From an uncultured Clostridium sp. (GTDB lineage Bacteria; Bacillota; Clostridia; Clostridiales; Clostridiaceae): a stretch of 19,098 nt of DNA. The first letter of the stretch is position 1. Each line of letters begins with the position of its first letter. Of this stretch, positions 14,937-19,098 are shown piece by piece. The stretch spans positions 1 through 19,098 of the forward strand of contig CAMNZV010000009.1 in assembly GCA_946575275.1 (NCBI GenBank), in the 5' to 3' direction. Under the pieces are notes generated by a model. That model was not told the origin of the DNA, did no database searches, and worked only from the letters and a program-made list of their open reading frames with translations. Both the position numbers and the translations under genes were made by a program.

Positions 14937-15851
14937 ATGAGTATACTGGAGGTCAAAGGTATAGCAAAAAAGTTAGGCAAAAGAGAAATAATAAAGGAAT
15001 TAAATTTTCAAGTTAATGAGGGTGAAATATTTGGATTTCTAGGACCAAATGGTGCTGGTAAAACCACAACTATAAGAATGCTTGTGGGGCTAATTTCTTA
15101 TGATAAAGGTGAAATTAGAATATGTGGAGAAGATTTAGGAAAAAATAAAGAGAAGGCATTAAAAAGTGTTGGGGCTGTAGTTGAAAATCCTGAATTATAC
15201 AATTATTTATCTGGAAAAGAAAATTTAATGCAAATTGCAAGAATTAGAAAAGTTTCAAAGGAAGAAATAGATGAATTAATTGAACTTGTAGGTCTTACAA
15301 ATAGAATTAATGATAAGGTTAAAAAGTACTCATTGGGTATGAAACAAAGATTAGGCCTTGCAGCTGCATTAATTGGAAATCCTAAACTATTAATATTAGA
15401 TGAACCTACAAATGGTCTAGATCCATCAGGTATTATGGATTTTAGAGGAATAGTAAAAAAGGCAGCCAGAGAAAGAGGCATGGCAGTATTTATATCATCC
15501 CACATATTAAGTGAGGTTCAAAATTTATGTGATAGGGTTGCATTTATAAATAACGGTGTAATAAAATCTGTTGAGGATATTAAAGAGTCTAACATAAAAA
15601 CAGATTATGAAAGTTTAACTTTAAAGGTAAGCAATAATATAAACAATACTTTTGAAATTATTAAACAATTGGAGTATGTTAATTCAGTAAATCTTATTAA
15701 TGAAGAATTAAACATAATAATTGTAAGTGGAAAAACAAATGAATTATTAAAACAGTTAATAGAAAATAATATAAATATAGAAGAGTTATTTAAAAATAGA
15801 AAGGGACTTGAACAAAGATATATGGAGCTTGTTGAAGGGGGTGTAAGATAA
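14937..15851 (+). CDS. ABC transporter ATPase, BcrA/CcmA-type
   Basis: ATP-binding subunit of an ABC-2 type transporter. With the start at 14937 it has 304 residues. Walker A is 'GPNGAGKTT' (about 36-44), the signature is 'YSLGMKQRL' (about 131-139), Walker B is 'LLILDEP' (about 151-157) and the H-loop is 'SSH' (about 187-189). At the Q-loop position it reads 'VVENPELY', with Glu in place of Gln, a trait of the bacitracin/lantibiotic-resistance (BcrA) type. The C-terminal 90 residues are the accessory region usual in that group. The stop overlaps the permease ATG by one base (TAATG). Substrate unknown; peptide antibiotic export or defence is the usual guess for this group, not shown here. Confidence 0.92.
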   Translation: MSILEVKGIAKKLGKREIIKELNFQVNEGEIFGFLGPNGAGKTTTIRMLVGLISYDKGEIRICGEDLGKNKEKALKSVGAVVENPELYNYLSGKENLMQIARIRKVSKEEIDELIELVGLTNRINDKVKKYSLGMKQRLGLAAALIGNPKLLILDEPTNGLDPSGIMDFRGIVKKAARERGMAVFISSHILSEVQNLCDRVAFINNGVIKSVEDIKESNIKTDYESLTLKVSNNINNTFEIIKQLEYVNSVNLINEELNIIIVSGKTNELLKQLIENNINIEELFKNRKGLEQRYMELVEGGVR

Positions 15852-17053
15852 TGTTATTAAGTCTTATAAAAAATGAATTAAGAAAAATTTTTAGAAGGAC
15901 AAAGACATGGGTTGTATTTGGGTTGTTTGTAATATTCACCATACTTATGATAGTTAGCAGTAAAATTTCTTCAGATAATATGAAATACTATAATTCATTA
16001 GAGTATACAATAACAAACATGGAGCAAAACATAAATAATCAAAAGGAGTATATGAAAAACTCTATAGAAGGGCAAAAGCTAGAAACAGATGATTACTTAA
16101 AGGAAAGTGAACTTACATTAGAAAAATACAAGCAAATTCAAGCCAACACTCCAAAAGAAGAACAGTGGAAGGAAATGCTAAAGATTGAAAAGGAAGGTCT
16201 TGAAAATAATATTAATTTATATGGTGAAAAGCAGGATGATTTCACCTATGAAAAGGAAAGAATTAAGGAAATAGATGAGGCATTAAAAACAGGCATAGAG
16301 CCAAATAATGACTGGGAGTTTGAAGCTGTTAATTTCTCCACATCACTTATAACGATTATGGGAACATTAATTCTTGCAGCAGGTATAGCAATATTTATTA
16401 GTGATATAGTATCTGGAGAGTCAACACCTGCTACTTTTAAGTTCTTATTAGTACAACCTGTTAAAAGAGGAAAGATTCTTTTATCAAAATTTATAGCCTC
16501 TATTATTTCAGTAGTAGGACTTATTGCAACTTCTGAAATTGTATCATTCTTAATTATAGGTATTTTTACAGGATTTAAGAATGCTAGTAAGTTAGTAAAT
16601 GTAGGGATAAAGTATAAGTGGGATTATACAAATGCTGAAATGTATGGAGGACCACAACTTGTATCAATAGAAAACAGTGGTAAGTTTATTTCAAAGATGG
16701 AATTATTGTTATCAGGCTTTGGAATGCAAATATTATTTATAGTTGCTTGCTGTGCCTTTGTATTTATGATCTCTACTATATTTAAAAGCAGTATGTCTAC
16801 TATGGCATTATCAGTTATGATAACTATTTTATTCTCAATAGTTACTAATATGTCTTCAGCAATAAGAAAGATAGCTCATTTAATCTTTTTTAGTTATGGT
16901 GATACCATTAGCTTAATTGAGGGAAATATTGCCATGCAATATCAAAATATAAACTTTTCACCTGTTATGGGGGTAGGAGTTATGCTGGTAACAATTGCAC
17001 TTTGTTATGGAGTATCCTATATTGTATTTAATAAAAAGGATATGTTAATATAA
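15851..17053 (+). CDS. ABC-2 type transporter permease
   Basis: Membrane partner of the ATPase encoded directly upstream, to which it is joined by a one-base overlap. The 400-residue protein has a basic start ('KNELRKIFRRTKTW'), a first membrane helix at about 19-37, and then a hydrophilic, Lys/Glu-rich, probably coiled-coil region of about 125 residues (about 38-162) outside the membrane. Five more hydrophobic segments follow at about 163-187, 210-240, 288-310, 318-338 and 372-395. 'VSGESTPATFKFLLVQPVKRGKIL' is here shortened to its core 'LVQPVKRGKIL', the cytoplasmic turn typical of ABC-2 permeases. Large loops after the first helix are common in bacitracin- and Na+-type exporters. Substrate is not evident. 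Confidence 0.88.
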   Translation: MLLSLIKNELRKIFRRTKTWVVFGLFVIFTILMIVSSKISSDNMKYYNSLEYTITNMEQNINNQKEYMKNSIEGQKLETDDYLKESELTLEKYKQIQANTPKEEQWKEMLKIEKEGLENNINLYGEKQDDFTYEKERIKEIDEALKTGIEPNNDWEFEAVNFSTSLITIMGTLILAAGIAIFISDIVSGESTPATFKFLLVQPVKRGKILLSKFIASIISVVGLIATSEIVSFLIIGIFTGFKNASKLVNVGIKYKWDYTNAEMYGGPQLVSIENSGKFISKMELLLSGFGMQILFIVACCAFVFMISTIFKSSMSTMALSVMITILFSIVTNMSSAIRKIAHLIFFSYGDTISLIEGNIAMQYQNINFSPVMGVGVMLVTIALCYGVSYIVFNKKDMLI

Positions 17054-17085
17054 TAGAAAAATAAAAGGGAAGGGATGAAATAATC

Positions 17086-17265
17086 TTGGCAGCAGGAAAT
17101 GGAGTTAATTGTAGTGATTGTCCTGAACTTAAAGCAGGAAAATGCTCTGGGACAGATTTAAGTTGTTTATGCTATAAATGTCCTAGAAAGCTTGCACAAT
17201 GCCTATGTGTAAAATATTGCAGAGAAACTGAATCAGTTTTAGATCTAGCATATACTAATTATTAA
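17086..17265 (+). CDS. Small cysteine-rich protein (59 aa, nine Cys), unknown function
   Basis: I do not recognise a named family. The 59 codons encode nine cysteines at about residues 9, 12, 20, 27, 29, 32, 39, 41 and 45, including CxxC, CxC and CxxxC spacings, in 'CSDCPELKAGKC' and 'CLCYKCP'; the tail 'RETESVLDLAYTNY' has none. No signal peptide or membrane helix is present, so a cytosolic metal- or Fe-S-binding protein is plausible (inference). The start is TTG at 17086; the only nearby ATG (17075) hits a stop after two codons. AGGG at about 17071-17074 is the ribosome binding site, 11 bases upstream. It lies 32 bases after the permease and 130 bases before serA. The even Cys spacing argues for a real gene. 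Confidence 0.75.
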   Translation: MAAGNGVNCSDCPELKAGKCSGTDLSCLCYKCPRKLAQCLCVKYCRETESVLDLAYTNY

Positions 17266-17312
17266 AAAAGTAATTGTACTACAAGGTAAAAAGTAGTAAA
17301 ATTAAATCTAAG

Positions 17313-17364
17313 TTGATTTTTAATCAATGAAAATTGTGGGGATTTGTTTATAATTATAAACAGA
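17313..17364 (+). promoter_or_regulatory. Candidate serA promoter/operator region
   Basis: The 130-base gap before serA holds TATAAT at 17349-17354 inside a perfect palindrome GTTTATAATTATAAAC (17346-17361), plus a TTGATT/AATCAA hairpin-like repeat at about 17313-17326. No -35 sits at the right spacing. The palindrome over the -10 could be an operator, but this may be chance in A/T-rich sequence. Confidence 0.25.
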
Positions 17365-17395
17365 TATAAAAAAATTATTTTGGGAGGAATCGTAA

Positions 17396-18304
17396 ATGAT
17401 AAGAATTTTGGCAAATGATGGCTTAGAGGCATCAGGGGTAAAGGCACTAGAGGCAGCAGGAGCAGAGGTTGTAACAGACCATATAGCTCAAGATGAACTT
17501 GGAGTAGCAGTTAGGGATTTTGATGTACTTATAGTAAGATCAGCTACTAAGGTAACTGCAGATGTTTCAGAGAAGGCTAATGGAGGAAAATTAAAACTAG
17601 TTATTAGAGCAGGTGTTGGAGTTGACAATATAGATATTCCAGCTGCAAAGGCTAATGGAATTGAAGTTAAAAATACACCAAATGCAAGTTCAAATTCTGT
17701 TGCAGAATTAGCAATAGGTCATATGTTTGCATTAGCTAGATTTATTGGAATTTCAAATGTAACTATGAGAAATGGTGAATGGAATAAAAAGCAATATGAA
17801 GGATCAGAAATTTCAGGTAAGACTTTAGGAATAGTTGGAATGGGAAGAATAGGACGTTCATTAGGTGCAAAGGCAGAAGCCCTTGGAATGAAGGTTGTAT
17901 ATACTGATTTATTTGGGAAACAAGATTCATTAAGCTATGAATTTTTACAATTAGAAGATTTATTAAAGGTATCAGACTTTATTTCATTACATGTACCTTA
18001 CGATAAGAATCAAGGTTCATTAATAGGAAAGAAAGAATTTGATATTATGAAGGATGGGGTATTCTTAATTGACTGTGCTAGAGGTAAAGTTGTAGAGGAA
18101 ACTGCATTACTTGAAGCATTAAATAGTGGTAAGGTTGCAGGTGCAGGTCTTGATGTATTTGAAGAAGAACCAACAAAAAATACCACATTAGTTAATCATC
18201 CAAAGGTAAGTGCTACACCACATATTGGAGCAGCAACAAATGAAGCTCAAACTAGAATAGGTGAAGAAGTAGTATCAACTGTAAAAGAATTCTTTAATTT
18301 ATAG
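17396..18304 (+). CDS. serA: D-3-phosphoglycerate dehydrogenase, short form
   Basis: Oxidises 3-phosphoglycerate with NAD+, the first step of serine synthesis. The 302 residues cover the substrate- and NAD-binding domains only. The Rossmann motif 'GMGRIG' is at 148-153, and the active-site residues of the D-2-hydroxyacid dehydrogenase family are present: R229 ('DCARG'), E258 ('EEEP') and H276 ('TPHIG'). The C-terminal ACT regulatory domain of longer SerA enzymes is missing, so feedback by serine through that domain is not expected. GGGAGGAA at about 17381-17388 supports the ATG. A DUF1015 gene follows after 13 bases; that neighbour often accompanies serine-synthesis genes. Other D-2-hydroxyacid dehydrogenases are a small possibility. 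Confidence 0.9.
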   Translation: MIRILANDGLEASGVKALEAAGAEVVTDHIAQDELGVAVRDFDVLIVRSATKVTADVSEKANGGKLKLVIRAGVGVDNIDIPAAKANGIEVKNTPNASSNSVAELAIGHMFALARFIGISNVTMRNGEWNKKQYEGSEISGKTLGIVGMGRIGRSLGAKAEALGMKVVYTDLFGKQDSLSYEFLQLEDLLKVSDFISLHVPYDKNQGSLIGKKEFDIMKDGVFLIDCARGKVVEETALLEALNSGKVAGAGLDVFEEEPTKNTTLVNHPKVSATPHIGAATNEAQTRIGEEVVSTVKEFFNL

Positions 18305-18317
18305 GAGGGAAATCTAG

Positions 18318-19098
18318 ATGACTATTGTTAAACCATTTAATGGTATAAGACCAGTAAAGGAATTAGCATCAAAGATTGCAGCACTTCCATATGATGTTAT
18401 GAATACTGAAGAGGCAAGAGAAATGGTTTTGGGAAATCCATACTCATTTCTACATGTAGATAAAGCTGAAATAGATTTAGAACCATCAATTGATGTTCAT
18501 GATGAAAAAGTTTATTTAAAGGCAAGAGAAAATTTAGATAAAATGATTAATGATGGACAATATACTCAAGATGAAAACCAATGTCTATATATATACAGAC
18601 AAATAATGAATGGTAGAGCACAAACAGGATTAGTATTTTGTGCATCTATAGATGAATATATAAACAATAAAATTAAGAAACATGAATTTACAAGGGCTGA
18701 TAAAGAACAAGACAGAATTAATCATGTTGATTATTGTGATGCTAATACAGGTCCAATATTCTTAACTTATAAGGAACACGATATAGCATCAGAAGTTATA
18801 AAGGCATGGGCAAAATCTGAAAAAAGAAAACCAATTTATGATTTCACATCAGAAGATGGTATACAACATATTGTTTGGGTTATTGATAACAGCATAATAG
18901 TTGATGAAATAACTGAATTATTTAAAGAGGTAAAAAGCTTCTATATAGCAGATGGTCATCATAGATCAGCATCCGCAGTAAAGGTTGGACTTAAAAGAAG
19001 GGAAGAAAATCCAAACTATACTGGAGAAGAAGAATTTAATTATTTCTTGGCAGTTGCATTTCCAGACAATGATTTAATGGTTATGGATTATAATAGAG
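18318..19098 (+). CDS. DUF1015 family protein (partial, continues past window)
   Basis: The first 260 residues of a DUF1015 protein; the 3' end is beyond the window. Recognisable features are the start 'IVKPFNGIRPV', 'AALPYDVMN', 'PYSFLHVDKAE', 'FTRADKEQDR' and the His-rich 'YIADGHHRSASA', all typical of the family. AGGAGGG at 18303-18309 precedes the ATG, and the 13-base gap indicates an operon with serA. The family is widespread next to serA/serC; it has been linked to serine metabolism (a serine kinase in some archaea and bacteria), but I cannot say which activity applies here. Confidence 0.9.
   Translation, partial: MTIVKPFNGIRPVKELASKIAALPYDVMNTEEAREMVLGNPYSFLHVDKAEIDLEPSIDVHDEKVYLKARENLDKMINDGQYTQDENQCLYIYRQIMNGRAQTGLVFCASIDEYINNKIKKHEFTRADKEQDRINHVDYCDANTGPIFLTYKEHDIASEVIKAWAKSEKRKPIYDFTSEDGIQHIVWVIDNSIIVDEITELFKEVKSFYIADGHHRSASAVKVGLKRREENPNYTGEEEFNYFLAVAFPDNDLMVMDYNR

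Noticed and set aside
1..19098. CRISPR arrays, prophage genes, insertion sequences
   Set aside because: No regularly spaced repeats, transposases, integrases or phage structural motifs were seen; the only mobile-element trace is the group II intron end.

Overview
The window looks like part of the chromosome of a low-GC, spore-forming Firmicute, most likely Clostridium sensu stricto. The support is strong A/T bias in all genes, AGGAGG-type ribosome binding sites, a BofA-family gene (sporulation), a large Alu-domain-containing SRP RNA, and the conserved Bacillus/Clostridium order SRP RNA - dnaX - ybaB - recR - yaaL - bofA. No plasmid, phage or CRISPR signal was seen.

Layout. (1) 1-88 is the 3' end (domains V and VI) of a group II intron cut by the window edge. 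(2) 239-6476 is a tight five-gene plus-strand operon: a very large lipoprotein with an N-terminal repeat/propeller-like region joined to a sugar-type solute-binding domain, two MalF/MalG-type permeases, a MacA/HlyD-type adaptor, and a membrane protein that reads like a MacB/FtsX-type permease. No ATPase is encoded. This mix of importer parts and MacAB-like parts is the best candidate here for a poorly described system. (3) 6477-7024 is non-coding: a tRNA-like 3' half, the SRP RNA, and two terminator hairpins. (4) 7025-8301 is thyA-folA on the minus strand (dTMP synthesis and folate recycling). (5) From 8397 the plus strand carries dnaX, then a dltX-dltA-dltB-dltC cassette (D-alanylation of teichoic acids, without dltD), then ybaB, recR, yaaL and bofA. 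dltX (10080-10220, TTG start) is a short gene that is easy to miss. (6) 14937-17053 is a BcrA-type ABC ATPase with its ABC-2 permease. (7) 17086-17265 is a 59-residue protein with nine cysteines. (8) 17396 to the end is serA (short form, no regulatory domain) followed by a DUF1015 gene that runs off the window.

How the parts relate. dnaX, ybaB and recR are replication/repair housekeeping genes. The dlt genes sit inside this block with short gaps and may be read from the dnaX promoter. A hairpin between ybaB and recR has a perfect 8-bp alternative that would bury the recR ribosome binding site, suggesting attenuation or translational control. The SRP RNA and thyA-folA transcripts converge on a shared hairpin at 6976-7012. 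Promoter calls are weak because the sequence is so A/T-rich. All family assignments come from reading motifs by eye.
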